Assembly (NCBI GenBank): GCA_002049455.2
Contig: KV919036.1
Location: 1-64,000 of the forward strand
From: Porphyra umbilicalis
Lineage: Eukaryota > Rhodophyta > Bangiophyceae > Bangiales > Bangiaceae
Direction: 5' to 3'
Length of the DNA: 64,000 bases
In this document: positions 49,480 to 61,154 of the stretch, piece after piece
Layout of the letters: every line of letters begins with the position of its first letter
How positions within the stretch are numbered: position 1 is the first letter of the stretch
Position numbers and translations under genes: made by a program
The notes under the pieces: model-generated
Told to the model about the DNA's origin: nothing
Databases searched by the model: none
What the model saw: only the letters and a program-made list of their open reading frames with translations

Positions 49480-50950
49480 ACGAGCACGTCAAAGATGAGC
49501 AGAACGATTGTAAGTAGCACAGGATACTTACGCACTTCCGTAGCACTTGATCTCACATTTGAAATAGCGTCGGCAATCTTTGAATGTCTCCAGACATGTG
49601 ATGGTGAACGACAAGCGGTTTTGGCCATTCTGACTAGTACAGCCGAGTGCCTCGGCTGGATGAATAATCCCATGGCCTTTAGGACAGGGTGTTGACAGGA
49701 TGGGACCAGCACCCTCAGAGCATTGTCAACAACTCAGGCTATTTCTATCGGCTATTCCATTTTAGAACCAAGTCCGCGTCCTTAGACAGCCACATGTACG
49801 TCAGCGGTTGGCTGCTTTGCTGTCAAGAGCCTAAGAACCTGCAGGATCCCTTACACCACGTCCTTTCTGGGCCCGATCAAGACGATCTTTATCGCCAGGA
49901 CTTGATTCACTGAAGCGGCAGTTGACAACTGTGGTGAGCAGCCGTATCAACCATATCGAAGGCGCAGAGAACGCTCGTCGGCAGATGGACAAAGAAACAG
50001 GTCAAAATATGCAGCGCTTGATGACGTCCACGCCTAGAAGGGCGTCGCTGTAGGACCATTGCCATGTACGACAGCTCATGCGGACGTTCCGGAACAGCGA
50101 CCATCTCTGCCCAGAAGAATTTTGCAGACGTGGTGGACACGTCTCAGCCCCGTGCTACTATTTGCTGTGAAACGGGTCGATGATCCATCGCATGGGCCAA
50201 TCGGAGACTCCCGTGAGATAGCCTCGGCTATCCTAAAAGCTATTCCGACTCGAAATAGAAAAGCGATAGCCGCACAGCGATTCTTGGTCAGCGGAAGCCA
50301 GAATCAAGTAGGGAGTTCGATTTCCATGGCCCGAACAAAAAGAGAGCTTCTTCGTCTAAAAAGTGGTGTTACATCGGACTTTAGGTGCTTAATGGGACAC
50401 GTTGTGCAACGTGGCGTGAAGATGATGATGGCATCTCATTGTTAACAATGCTCTCACGCGCTCGGCGGCACGGGGGTATGCGACCACGGTTCACCCCGGC
50501 GGACGGAGCAACCGGGCGATGGAAAGTGGGAGGACTTGCCAACTGTCTCGTGGAGCGGCCGTGCTTCCACAAAGACACACCGGACCAACTGTCTCGCTGC
50601 GGATGAGCGAGCGGGCCATGCCGTGAGCAATGATGGGACCGCACCGCTGGGGATGAGTCATGACGCAACACGCGCATACGCGCGCTACAGATAGGTTGCA
50701 TAGGAGACCCATCATGGGGAGTGAGGGAAGGGGGTGACTGTGGGATCACGGGCATAGCCCAACAGACTATATAGACAAGGGTGACGGGGGCACCCCGCCA
50801 CACCTAGAGAAAAGGCAAGCTTCCAAGGACTCCCTCGTGTTGCCGACGAGGGGACCGAGTGCGCGGCCTGCTCACTTGGTGGGTACTTTGCAACACAGGG
50901 TACTATCCAACATGCGCATAGGGGCCCCCATTCTAAGTTTTTTCCGAGCT
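49480..50950. other. No supported gene
   Basis: Moderate-GC intergenic-type DNA. A short inverted repeat (GATAGCCTCGGCTATC) lies near 50216. No gene or RNA was recognised. Confidence 0.5.
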
Positions 50951-50951
50951 A

Positions 50952-51083
50952 AAGCCGTTCTCCCACAAATCCCGCACTCAAACAGTTGCAAAAGAGTTCC
51001 GAATCGGCCTCTACGACCCCGCAGAGGCCGATTTGGAACTTTTTTGCAACTGTTGGAGTGCGGGAATTTTGGGAGAACGGCTG
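50952..51083. mobile_element. Hairpin MITE family A, copy 3
   Basis: 132 bp flanked by TA, starts AAGCCGTTCTCCC (first base changed) and ends GGGAGAACGGCTG. The arms GAGTTCC...GGCCTCTACGACC and complement make a near-perfect hairpin. Confidence 0.88.
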
Positions 51084-51085
51084 TA

Positions 51086-52351
51086 GTGCACGTTGCGGGA
51101 GTACTTGCGAAAAAGCGGGGTGGCCGCGGAGAGACCTCGCACGGCTCAGGAGGTCGCCTCCGTACGGTGAGTCCGACATGGTTAAAAGCGTCACTCTGCA
51201 ACGTATCTCTGCACGTGTTTTGGCAGCATGGCCGTACGTTGGGCGTTTGTGAGGTCCAAACATGTGAAGGAAGGGTTTTTTTCTCGTTCAGATGGCTTGA
51301 AACGGGGGGTCTGTGCTTCAGACGAGCTGGAAACGAGGATGCGTGCTGCATATCACCGCGTCGGGTGAGGAGTTGAGGGAGTAATTGGTGGAACCTGCCC
51401 CTGAGATGCTTCAGACGGTGTTAGAGCAACGCCAACAATGTCCGCATCGAGCCGCTTCCGAACTATTTAAGAGCGCCACGTAAGCAAACGTGTAGTTGTT
51501 TGATTGGGTGTCGAACTGGCGTCGAGCCTTTCCGAACTGATGCTGACAGCGGCCATGTACTTGTCAAAAAAAGGGTAGGCTACATCATTTTTATGTGCGG
51601 TAATGAGAACGCGTGCTGATGGTTGTGGCCTTCCGAGCTCAACCGTCCCAGACGCCCCAGTTGACTCTGCCGCGCCCGTCGCGTGTCGATGGGCAATCGC
51701 AGCTGTGTGCATGGGCGATCGTAGCCCGATCGTTGCGAAAAACTGTGACACGAAGCCTATTGGGAACAGAATCTGGCCTAAATTTGCGGTCATGGAGGCG
51801 ATCGTCACTTGAATAGATGCCAGTTTCATGATCACCACGTGTCTTAGTGCCAATCCTGTGCAACGCGGTGGTCAGAACGGTGACACGTTTGTCCTGATTT
51901 GATCTCGGAAGCGCAGGCACGGACTACGTTGTCAGGCGGAGCGCGAAGCTCGGCCGGAGCGACGTACCACGGCTTGAAAAGCCACTCAGGGCAGGGCACG
52001 TGCAGCGCCGATGACGGTGTCGGCGGCCCCACAGCCGAGCTGATTTGGAACCAGGTCCCGGCCGTGACGTCCCTCCCCGCCGAAAGCGAACGTGGGGGCC
52101 TGTGGCACGCACTCACACTGGATGCACTCGCACTGGCGTGGCGGAAACCGCGGTCGCTCCGACGCTTGGAACGCAGCGAGCACAACCTGAGGGATGCTGA
52201 CGGAGTCCCGGAGCTCGGGACGAGCGACATTGGGTGTATCTATCACCGCGGCCTTATCAGGGCCGAGCATCGGTGCATGCACTGGCACGCCCTGCAAGTC
52301 GTCCGCCCAGGTGAGGATCCCTCCCACGCTCACCGCTTCTCTGTAATCGCC
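51086..52351. other. Upstream region without supported gene
   Basis: Includes the open frame extending upstream of the next gene, which lacks its codon pattern. The promoter of that gene is presumably here. Confidence 0.4.
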
Positions 52352-52921
52352 ATGGACGAAGCGGCCTCGGCCGCCCGCGCGGCCGCGCTCGAGCGTGCCC
52401 GGGCCGCGGCACGCGAGGGGGCCCGTCGTCTCCCGGCCATCCTGGCCCAGCAGGCCAAGGCGGCAAAGCACCGTCGCCGATTGGCGGAGGCGATTCGTAT
52501 GGGCATGGCGGCGGCCTCGGAAGAGGCCGACTATGACGCGCCGAACGAGGCCTCGGGCAGCAGCTCCATGACGGAACCGACGGCCTCCGGCCAGGCCCAA
52601 AGCTTCTCTGACATCAAGTGCAAGCACGGCTTGCCGACGGTGGAGGAGGTCTTCCTATACGCTCCAGGAACGCCAGAAGTGAGCAGCGTCGGGGCGGCCA
52701 ACGACAAGGTCGCGCTAGGGTCCAAGTGCAAGGAGTTTGACGGCCTTTCAAGTGCCGACCTGGAGTTTTGGGACGGCGCCTCGCCGGAGAGTCCTGGTGT
52801 GAGCGGCGGCATGGCCTCGAACCAGGCCAGCGGTGCCGTCAAGCGCAGTGCCGACGGTGACGCCGCCGCTCCCAAGCGCAAAGCTCACAAGACGGTCAAG
52901 GTTGAGAAGAACGTGGCCTAG
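52352..52921 (+). CDS. Ala/Arg-rich helical protein with C-terminal nuclear signal, unknown
   Basis: 189 residues from an ATG in a good eukaryotic context (CGCCATGG), giving MDEAASAARAAALERARA. Residues 1-65 are Ala/Arg-rich and strongly helical; the middle is Ser/acidic. The C-terminus has PKRKAHK, a likely nuclear localisation signal, followed by VKVE, which fits the SUMO attachment consensus (hydrophobic-K-x-E). The upstream frame is open for 151 more codons but looks different in composition. I do not recognise the family. The next gene also has a KRKA signal followed by a VKRE site, so the two may be distant relatives. Confidence 0.5.
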   Translation: MDEAASAARAAALERARAAAREGARRLPAILAQQAKAAKHRRRLAEAIRMGMAAASEEADYDAPNEASGSSSMTEPTASGQAQSFSDIKCKHGLPTVEEVFLYAPGTPEVSSVGAANDKVALGSKCKEFDGLSSADLEFWDGASPESPGVSGGMASNQASGAVKRSADGDAAAPKRKAHKTVKVEKNVA

Positions 52922-54393
52922 GACAAAGCCGAAAGCGACCCCCAAGCTGCTCTGCGCCAAGATACGGGCCTTTTCCAGGCCTGTGGAGGGTGCCCATGCC
53001 GGGCCGCATGCCTCACATTGTGTTCCTTTTCTTCGTTCGTGCTGGGTGTGGAAGAGGCGGTAGGTGGGTGAGAAACGAGCGGTGGGGCGAGTGACGTGTC
53101 TATAGTGAATGTGATCTTCCACCCTACAGTTTTTTGTGTTCCGAAGAGGTTGCAATACGATTGTCGCAGTGCGCGCGCATGAGCTGAGCAAAACACACTG
53201 CGCTCTCTCGTATCTCATGGGGTGAAGGGAAAGAAGACAGAGGGCCCCGAGTGAGGGGGAGCAAATAGGTATTTGATGCGGCTATAGCTGTACCAGACAA
53301 AGCACGGAGAGGCGAGAGACGACGTAGCCCCGAGGGAGTTGTCTGGATGGACACAGGCACTTTGCTGTGACTGGAGGGGGCATTGAAGGAAGGCGGCCGA
53401 CGGCGTGAGAACACCCGAAGACGGCGCACGGCCCAGTAATCGAGGTGCCACCACTGTGTCGTCGGTGGTGGGGCCATATGGACCGCTGCGATCGGTTGAC
53501 GAGATCACACACCATCAAGAGAGAGACGTATCGCGGCTGCGGTCCGTCGCAAAGCACAACTGAGAGCACATGTCTATGGTTGGAGGCGGACTGCAGAGCG
53601 TGGCGACATTGACGAGAGATCAGTGTAGCGTTTCAAAACTCGGGACCAGTTGTGAGCAGCCAATCAGACTCGAACATCACAGAACCTACCTGGACACAAA
53701 ATCTTTGATCCGTGTCATGCGTTATTTTTTCAAATCAAGTCGTGGGCGTTTGGGGAGTGCCATCCTGTGGACTGGATTCCAACTAGCCAGCCGCCCGACT
53801 CGTTTATTGAGGTGCCATCACCGAGTACGATGCTGGGCGGCCCTGTAGCGTTGCGTGAGCCGCAGCGCACGGCCACCAATGATACGTTGCGGGGCGACTG
53901 GAGAGGTACCTCACAAGCCTCTCCATAAAGAAGGGGGAATCCACTGAGGGCTCGGCACGTGTGACACAATTGACGGTGGCAACGTCCCGCTGGGCAGACG
54001 GTTTGATTGTTGGAAACCTTGTGCGACCTGCATTGGAGGAGGGTCCTGGCGCGGTGCGAAAGTCGTCCAAGGGCCTGTGTTGGACTGACATGGCCAAAAG
54101 GCAGGCTCAGGTGAACGTCTCTATGCAAGACCGTCGGGCCACTGTATTCCTGGCTCGCGCGGCGTTGCTGTCTGCCAACGCGCCACAGCGCGTTCAGTGG
54201 GGAGCGGGCACTGTGACACTGGGCGTTTCCACTGGGTCGCTGACGAGGGGGGCGGTCGGCCGGCGGTTGCTTTTAGCACGGCCGACGCCCACCGTCTGGG
54301 CAAGCTCTCGAGCTGCGTCGTCGTCCTGTGCTCTCAACCTTTTGCAGCGTGCACTCCCCAGCCCTTCGAGCGCACGTCACCTGACGATCAGAG
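52922..54393. other. No supported gene
   Basis: Moderate-GC DNA with only short frames. A CCAAT box lies near 53661 in reverse, and nothing else is recognised. Confidence 0.5.
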
Positions 54394-55713
54394 ATGGATT
54401 CACCCTCTGAGGCTGGTGACGCTCCCCTCACTGCTCTCCGCGCTACACTTGTGGCCGCGCACGCGGCCACGCTGAGGCGCGCCGGCGCAGACGGCGGCAA
54501 CGACGCTCGCTCATCCTGCGCTGTCGACGCGGCACCTTGGCGGCCTGGCGACATGGCCGATGCCGGCACTGAGCGTGAACTGGCAAGCGACGGTGGCGGC
54601 GACCTCGGAGCCGTGGAGGCTGTTTCCGTAGCAGCCGCCGTAGCAGCCGCCCACGACGTCCTCGTTCAAGAGGAGGCTACTAGTGGCGGACAGACCTCTA
54701 ACAAGGCTAGCCAAGTCGATGGTCGCGAAGCGCGCGACACGGCGCACGATGAAGAGCGTTTGGCCTTCAACGAGGCCACTGACGTCAAGGGCGGCGCCTC
54801 GACAGGCTGCCGCCCTGTCAGCGGCTCGAGCCTCAAGAAGAGAGGCGCGGCGGCCTCCGACGAGGCCGGCACCGGAATCAATAACCAGGCCGCCCCTGTA
54901 GTCTAGAGCCCTGTGTGTGAGGGTGACACGAAGAGTAAGGGGGGGAGCGCGGCGGCCTCGGATGAGGCCGGCACCGGGACCAAGCGCAAGGCCGCCGACG
55001 GCCTGTCGAACGGCGACGACGTGGACGGCAAGAAGGTCAAGGTAAAGCGCGAAGCGGCCGCAGGCGCGGCCGTCGGAGCCACTGCCGCTGACAATGACGA
55101 CGACGCGGGCTACATGACGGCCCAGCAGATTGAGGCGGCCGAGCTGGCGTTGAACAAGGGATACACGGTCGCCCAGTTTGAGGCGGCCATGAAGGCCGTG
55201 AACGACATTGGCACCGTCGGGGCGCCTCTTGAGGCTCAGTTGGCCCACCTCCAGGCCGTCACCATCGACGATCGCACGCGCGAAATCCTCATGACGAGCA
55301 AGTTTCATTTTGTGCTCAAGCACCTGTGGCGGACAGGCAAGACCTACCGGGGTGCGCTTCGCTGGGCCGCGGCGTGTGACACGGCCTTGGACGCCATTAA
55401 TAGCGACCAAGTGACAGCTCTCACATCTACGGCGGTGGCCTCGACGCGCAAGGCCGTTCCTTCTTTGTGCAAGCTCTGCTCGTCCTCTCTCACGACTGAG
55501 TGGCGGGCTGTTTCTGCCCTAGTTGGTGATACGCACAAGGCCGGCGCGGCCTCAAGCGTAGCGGCATCTGACGGGGACGATGACGACGACATTGTCGTTG
55601 TCGGCGTGACGATGGCCGGCGACCGTGCCAAACTCAACCTGGCCCAGAACAAGGCCGAGAGTGTGGAAGAGCCTTCCGAGGAAAAGCTGGGTCACGCGGG
55701 CGAGGCTGTGTAG
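54394..55713 (+). CDS. Ala-rich probable nuclear protein, single in-frame TAG
   Basis: One frame runs from MDSPSEAGDAPLTALRA for 440 codons except for a TAG at codon 171 (54904-54906). A short internal duplication (AAASDEAGTG) lies on both sides of the TAG. After it come TKRKAADG, VKVKREA (a SUMO-type V-K-R-E site), a helical block (YMTAQQIEAAELALNKGYT, LKHLWRTGKTYRGALRWAAACD) and DDDDDIVVVG, which fits a SUMO-interacting motif next to acidic residues. The family is unknown. It may be a gene with a recent nonsense mutation, or two genes, the second starting at the ATG at 55114. Confidence 0.45.
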
Positions 55714-57915
55714 GGCAGAGGGCTCTATGCACCGGAGTACTTTGCCGTGAAGACGGCTTGCTGACGTTCAAGAGATGGAGGCCCTCGCCGGGCCGCCCAC
55801 GAGGGCCCATGCCAGGCCGCCATCTTAATCGTTTTGTTTATCTGCATTTCATGTCGGACGATGAGTAGGTTTGTGGGAGGAGCGAAAGGGCCCGTACAGG
55901 CTCCACGAGCTCGGTCGTCCATATCGTCTCAGATTGAATGCTATTGTGCGTATTGACGTCAAGTGGTAGTGACAAAGCCGCTGCTCCAACAAGCAGCTTG
56001 CGTCTGTCAATGTTTCTCAGTCCCACTTTGTCCCGTATGCACCAAATCCGACGGCTGAGAGGGGGGCGCAGATAGCAAGCATCACGNCGGCCTAGTTTCA
56101 CAGTATTTGAGCAGGGTCTCTACAGTCCACAAGACAGAGACTGCGCACCTGTGCCATCTGGTGCCCCAGAAGAAACGCAGATGGGCTGGATCCAGTCACT
56201 GCTGTACCCTTCATCGAGGATGATTGGTCAAAAGAATGTCAGTGACACGTCTCGATGTCAATGAACATAGGCGATCTACCGGGCATGGGGCTCACGTGTT
56301 CGGAGGGCCAATGAACGGACCGAACGGACAGAAAAGAATTGCAAGAACTCCTCAAACGACATGCATGTTCGCAGGCCGATTCAGCCTCTGCGAGCAAACA
56401 TGAGGGGCCGGTTAGGGGGGACGCTCCTGGCGGCACCGCTGTGGCCGGTGGCTTAAGAAGTCTTGTCCTGATTAGGCTGTCAGCGTGCATGTTCTGACAT
56501 CGTTTCACAAAGACCACCGCGGGTGTCAGCAGGTACTTGCCACCGGGTCACTCAGAGTGCGGTTCTCCAGCTGCTGTCAGCCTTTGTCGGCCCAAGGGCC
56601 CGGCGAACCTGGTCGGGATGCTTGACATGTCACACATCACCGGGTGATATAATGGGTCTCCCTGCAGCACACGGGTCAATGCTCGCAGTGGTCGGGTGTG
56701 CATGTTTGTTTGCGCAAACGTGCATGCTCCATTTCTCGGCAAAGCACCATATGAGAACAGCTCGGAATCGCACATTACAGGCAGAAAAAACTTAGTATGA
56801 ACGGAGTATTTGATCATGTGGAGCCCCGAGTTCCCATCCTTGTGTCGCCGTCCACCACACGAAGGAGCTGTGTGGACAGCGAAGGGAGCGCGCGTAGCTC
56901 CAGACGCTTCGCAGACGAGGGGCACATGAGTTGTTGAGGAACCTCTAGGGTCATGAGACACAAAGGGTTGCTAAAACAAGACTTTGGGCAGGGATTGAGG
57001 ATAGAGCAGGGGGGAGGGAGGGGGGGAGGCGGGGAGGGAAGGCTGCAGTCCAAGGACAGACGTGGGGACGGGGGGCGCACGGGTGGGGGAGGAAGGGGGG
57101 CGGATGGGAAGGGGGGAGGTGGGTCAGGGGGGCTCAGGGGCTATCAGATGGACGATAAAATGAAGAGTAAGCCTATGCTGGTACGCAGGGAACTGGGACA
57201 GGGTTGTGCTGTGGTGACATGAAGGCCGGGGGGTGGGGGGGGCGATGGGCAGCCCTGAAAAACTCGCCCAGTACAATGCGACCATGAAACTCGGGCTCCA
57301 GAGCCTCTCTCATGTGCTGACCACACCTCTTCGTCGACCTTGGCCGAGAAATCGACCCATACAGCCACTACGGGGCTCCGGGGTGCATCGGAGTGACTCG
57401 ACATCCGGATCTCTGTGGCGAACGCGGGCGGGAGCAAGACGCTCCGCTCGGAAATCACTGGAAGGGCTCTGTTGACGCAGAATTGCACCAATCCGGCCAT
57501 GTACTTTTTTCTGCTCTTTTCCAGGCAAACACGCTGTTCTCGTCCAGGAGTGCTCCGTTTGAGGCGCACAAGGCATCGTTGGAGAGCTGATGAGTTTACG
57601 GATCCAGTGGTGTGACTCAGACCGCGAAGATACGCTTTGTTTATTGTATAAAGAAGAGTGAACTGCGCCGTGGGCGGTTCCAGAGCATCCCCAGAAACCC
57701 GATTTCATATGTAAACACTGTGGATTTCCCACACAAGCCCGATTTGCTAAGAACTGGTACAAGTGTCAAGAACTGGTGACAGACGGATAGCCGTGCACCG
57801 CCCACCCCGCCACCCAAAAATCGGCGTGATGCACACAACCCTAGCCACGAGCGCAGAGTCCAGGATCGGACCCCGCACGAGGGCGGGGCCCCGCCCGGCT
57901 CTTAGCCGCGGGGCG
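55714..57915. other. No supported gene; contains an N and a G-rich tract
   Basis: A single N lies at 56087 and may mark another join. From about 57004 to 57135 the plus strand is GGGGAGG-rich and could form G-quadruplexes. Other frames are short and unsupported. Confidence 0.45.
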
Positions 57916-57919
57916 TCGC

Positions 57920-57956
57920 CAGGCAGCCATCCATCATCATGATGGATGGCTGCCTG
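57920..57956. repeat. Perfect 37-bp palindrome
   Basis: CAGGCAGCCATCCATCAT, one central base, then the exact complement. All 18 pairs match. Confidence 0.9.
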
Positions 57957-57975
57957 TCGTCAATAGTCTCCCATG

Positions 57976-58061
57976 TTGTCTACGCGACGAGGCCCGCTGC
58001 GCCAGCGGGGGATAGGAAATTATGTCCCCCGCTAGCGCAGCGGGCCTCGTCGCGTAGACAA
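57976..58061. repeat. 86-bp hairpin inverted repeat
   Basis: Arms of about 37 bp starting TTGTCTACGCGACGAGG and ending in a CAGCGGGGGATA-type tip enclose a short loop. Only one or two mismatches. It lies 20 bp from the preceding palindrome and about 410 bp before the membrane-protein gene. It could be a foldback transposable element or a regulatory structure. Confidence 0.85.
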
Positions 58062-58472
58062 TTTAGGAAACTCTCGACGTATTCTCCATCGTGCCGGTGC
58101 CAACGTGGCCGTACGAGCGCGCTGCGTGCGGCGGGACCTGGACAGTCCACCGCACCGGCCGTGTTGTTGACACTCCGCCGCAGAGTGTCTACACACTGGC
58201 TGGAGACGTCTCCAGCGGCGCACGTGGCGGACTGGGTGGCAGGCACAGCAGGGACGAGGCGCTGCCATCATGGCGCATGATGTGCGCACAGCTAGTGGTA
58301 GGGCTGCCGTGCCAAACGTCTGCACTGTACCACGCCGAGCAACATCTTTGCCAGTATCCGATTCCTTGCTGGTCATATTGCCTGTGAGACAGATTGAGTA
58401 CGCCGTGCGCTGTTGCCACTTGTCCCCCTCCACCGTCCTGCATGCTATTCACCCTGTCTTCCTTACTTGGAG

Positions 58473-59915
58473 ATGCTGACGCCATTGAACACGCTCGGCC
58501 GCCCGTGCGGCGCTCGGCGCAGACGATATGCCGTCGCCGATACCGCTGCCTTTGTCGCTGCCATACTTGCGGCCTTGACGGCGATCGCTGCCAGTGCGAG
58601 TGCGCTGTCCCCTGGGTTGCATCCAACGCTGTCCCCACAAGAACCGCGACAAGCAGGGTCCTCTCCGGAGCGCCCAATGATCAACAACGTGCCCGCCGAG
58701 TACCATTTGATGACCGTCGGCGCCACCGCAGCGGGCTGTCCCCGGGTCCTGAACATTTCCTACTCTGACCGCCCCGTCCCCGACCAGCCCCCGCCATGGA
58801 ACGCCGCCACGAAGATGGTCATGCCGATGGTCGGGAAGGATTGTTCGACGCGCGTATGGTACGTTGGCCCAAGCGGCGCGTCAGAGAGCCCCTACAAGCT
58901 GGACAGCAAGCCCACCTTGAGCGCCCTCATGACGCAGTCGAAATCACTTGACGATGTCAGGCGGATCATGGTGGAAGCGGTGAGAGGCTTCCTTCCGCTG
59001 CTCGGATGGACGGACGGGCCGTCGGAGCACTTAGCGCCTGAGTGCAGCGCGTGGCTGACACCAGGGTGGACTTTTTGGGCGTTTTTCACGGCTGGCTCGG
59101 CGCCGATGCCGTTGCGGCGTTTAAGCATCTCTCACGGTACGCTGCCCGCGCGCGCCAAGGGGGCGCTGCTCTCAACCGGCACCGGAAATTTTTGTGCGTA
59201 TGCCGAGGCCGGCGCCACGCTATCAACGCCGCCACCGGTCTCCCGCGGCGAGGCCGAACGCATGTGGACGCCGCTGCCCACTGCCGCGGGGACGGGCAAG
59301 GAGGGATCCTTGTCATGGCCCGTACGCCGGCCGGTGACCCTTGGGATTGGCATAGGCTCGTCGCTGGTCGCGGCGCTCGCTGTGACGGCGGGTGTAGCGG
59401 TCGTCCGGCGGCGGCTGGCAGCCGCCGCCGCAGCACGAGATATCTCGGACGGAGACGGCGTGGACCGTAGTGGCTTTTCCAACTGCGTGGGCGGGTACTG
59501 CACGGACAATGGTGTCAGCTGCCGTGTCCACGCCGGCAGCGTCGACGGCAGCGACGGCGACGTCAGCCCCACCGCCACTGGCACATGTTCCCGGAGCGGC
59601 ATGGGGGGGGTGGGGGAGGTGGTCACCAATGCAGCGGGCGGCGGTGCGGACAGTGGCGCAGCCGGTGCCATAGCGCACGAGCGGGCGCTCGACGGCACTA
59701 TGGTCAGCAGCATCGGCGACGACTTGACCGTCGACGGCTTGTTCGACACGTATCCGCCACGACCCGTCCCCGTTGACCGTAGACCGAGAGACACCACGCA
59801 GAGCATTGGGAGCTCAGAGGGTAGCGCATGCGTCTCGTCCTTGTCGGACCACATGGACATAGACGGCCTGGTGCGCGAGGCGTTGCAAATGCCGCCGCTG
59901 CCGCCGCCGACTTGA
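58473..59915 (+). CDS. Putative type I single-pass membrane protein
   Basis: 480 residues from the ATG chosen because it gives a short basic N-terminus followed by a hydrophobic signal segment (about 24-44, VAAILAALTAIAASASA). The frame is open upstream but earlier ATGs would bury the signal. An ectodomain of about 240 residues has four cysteines and one N-glycosylation site (NIS). A transmembrane helix (VTLGIGIGSSLVAALAVTAGVAV, about 288-310) is followed by RRR, the expected positive-inside stop, then a 170-residue Gly/Ser/acidic cytoplasmic tail. No family is recognised; a receptor or cell-surface adhesion role is only a guess. Confidence 0.6.
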   Translation: MLTPLNTLGRPCGARRRRYAVADTAAFVAAILAALTAIAASASALSPGLHPTLSPQEPRQAGSSPERPMINNVPAEYHLMTVGATAAGCPRVLNISYSDRPVPDQPPPWNAATKMVMPMVGKDCSTRVWYVGPSGASESPYKLDSKPTLSALMTQSKSLDDVRRIMVEAVRGFLPLLGWTDGPSEHLAPECSAWLTPGWTFWAFFTAGSAPMPLRRLSISHGTLPARAKGALLSTGTGNFCAYAEAGATLSTPPPVSRGEAERMWTPLPTAAGTGKEGSLSWPVRRPVTLGIGIGSSLVAALAVTAGVAVVRRRLAAAAAARDISDGDGVDRSGFSNCVGGYCTDNGVSCRVHAGSVDGSDGDVSPTATGTCSRSGMGGVGEVVTNAAGGGADSGAAGAIAHERALDGTMVSSIGDDLTVDGLFDTYPPRPVPVDRRPRDTTQSIGSSEGSACVSSLSDHMDIDGLVREALQMPPLPPPT

Positions 59916-61110
59916 CAGGCGGCCGGTTCCACCCACGACGCCAGTCTCAGCGGCGGTCGGCTGCGACGCCTGTCCCAGCTGCGGGGAACTCGAACAAGCG
60001 GCTGGCGTGCCGTACCCACAACGACGGGGCTCCACCGTGGCCGCGACACCGGGGGCCAGCGGACCGATGCCGACCCCTCCGCGCTGCCGCTGCCGCCGCC
60101 GCCGCCGCCGCCGTGGCTGTGTCTGGGGCTGCCGCGCGTGTTCGTGCGCCCCTTGGCGGGGACACGATGACGCGTCTCAGTGTCTCGCGGCGTGGACAAG
60201 CGGCGGATGTGAGGCGCCTGCCACCGAGCGCGCACGGCCGCATCGCCTGTACGATTCATGCGGTGTGGTGGGGTAGGGGGAGGGGAGAGCTTGACGAAGA
60301 GAGATTGGGGTGCGGCACAAAGATGTCTGACCAGCGCTATGGCTCTGTGCGTGCGGCGGCTGTGGGCGCCGGCGGCGGGGGTTGGTGAGATGGGCGCTGC
60401 TTGGGCGACGTGGAGGGGGGGCTGTTGACTGGTGGCTTTTGTCACGGCCATGTCTTGGTGTGAGCTGGGAGAGAGCAGATGGGAAAGGATGCCATTGTGG
60501 TGTGGTAGGACCACGGCGTGGGTGCTGGCGGCAATTTTTTTGTCGTGGCTGTCATGCCTCATTTTTCGTAGCAACGCTCCGGGGTTGTCCTCTGTGCTCT
60601 ACACTCTGCTTTGGCTGTCTGTGATTGGCCCCCGGAACCTTACGGGAACGGATTTCCCTTCGGTCGGGGGGGGGGCCACATGGACGCTTCCGCATGGCCG
60701 TGCTGTGCTTCCACTCGGGCGGCGGGCGGCGCCACGCTGGCGGCGCCCACCGGCGCCCGCCACCCACCGCGCGCCACGCCCGCTGCGGGTGGCGGTGATG
60801 CGGCACCCCCCCCCGGTAGCCTTGGCGGCCGGGGCGTGCGGTCGCCACGTCACCCACCGCTGACAACCAGACGCTCCTCAAATGCGAGCAGCAGCCCCCC
60901 CGCCCCCTCGCGCCCTCCCCGCAACCGCGCACGGGGCGGCCCCGCCACAATGTGCCGTCCCCCCGCGCCCCGCTTCAACGGCGGGGGCAATCGGCGGAGC
61001 GACAGACGCGCGCGCGGCCGTGCGCGCGCGCGGCGTGACCCACCGTCGGTGCGGGGTGCGGCAACGGGCGGACGGGCGGGGCAGCGAGGACGGGGGAGCG
61101 GCGGCGGCGG
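59916..61110. other. GC-rich stretch without supported gene
   Basis: Contains alternating GCGCGC runs near 61010-61035 and short GC-rich frames on both strands. No domain or RNA was recognised. It may contain the 3' untranslated region of the membrane-protein gene. Confidence 0.45.
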
Positions 61111-61113
61111 GCG

Positions 61114-61120
61114 TATATGA
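61114..61120 (+). promoter_or_regulatory. TATA box candidate (TATATGA)
   Basis: TATATGAGTAGCGC resembles the site at 9112 (TATAAGTAGCGCC). A pyrimidine-rich start-like stretch (CTCTCTCTTCCCCC) follows about 20 bp later. Confidence 0.4.
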
Positions 61121-61154
61121 GTAGCGCACTGGCTGCCCTCTCTCTTCCCCCGTC

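Noticed and set aside
50280..50340. tRNA-like T-loop (GAGTTCGATTTCC)
   Set aside because: No matching acceptor stem, D-arm or anticodon arm could be drawn around it.
58413..58472. Upstream ATG as start of the membrane protein
   Set aside because: It would place 20 extra residues before the basic-hydrophobic signal segment; the ATG at 58473 gives a better signal peptide.
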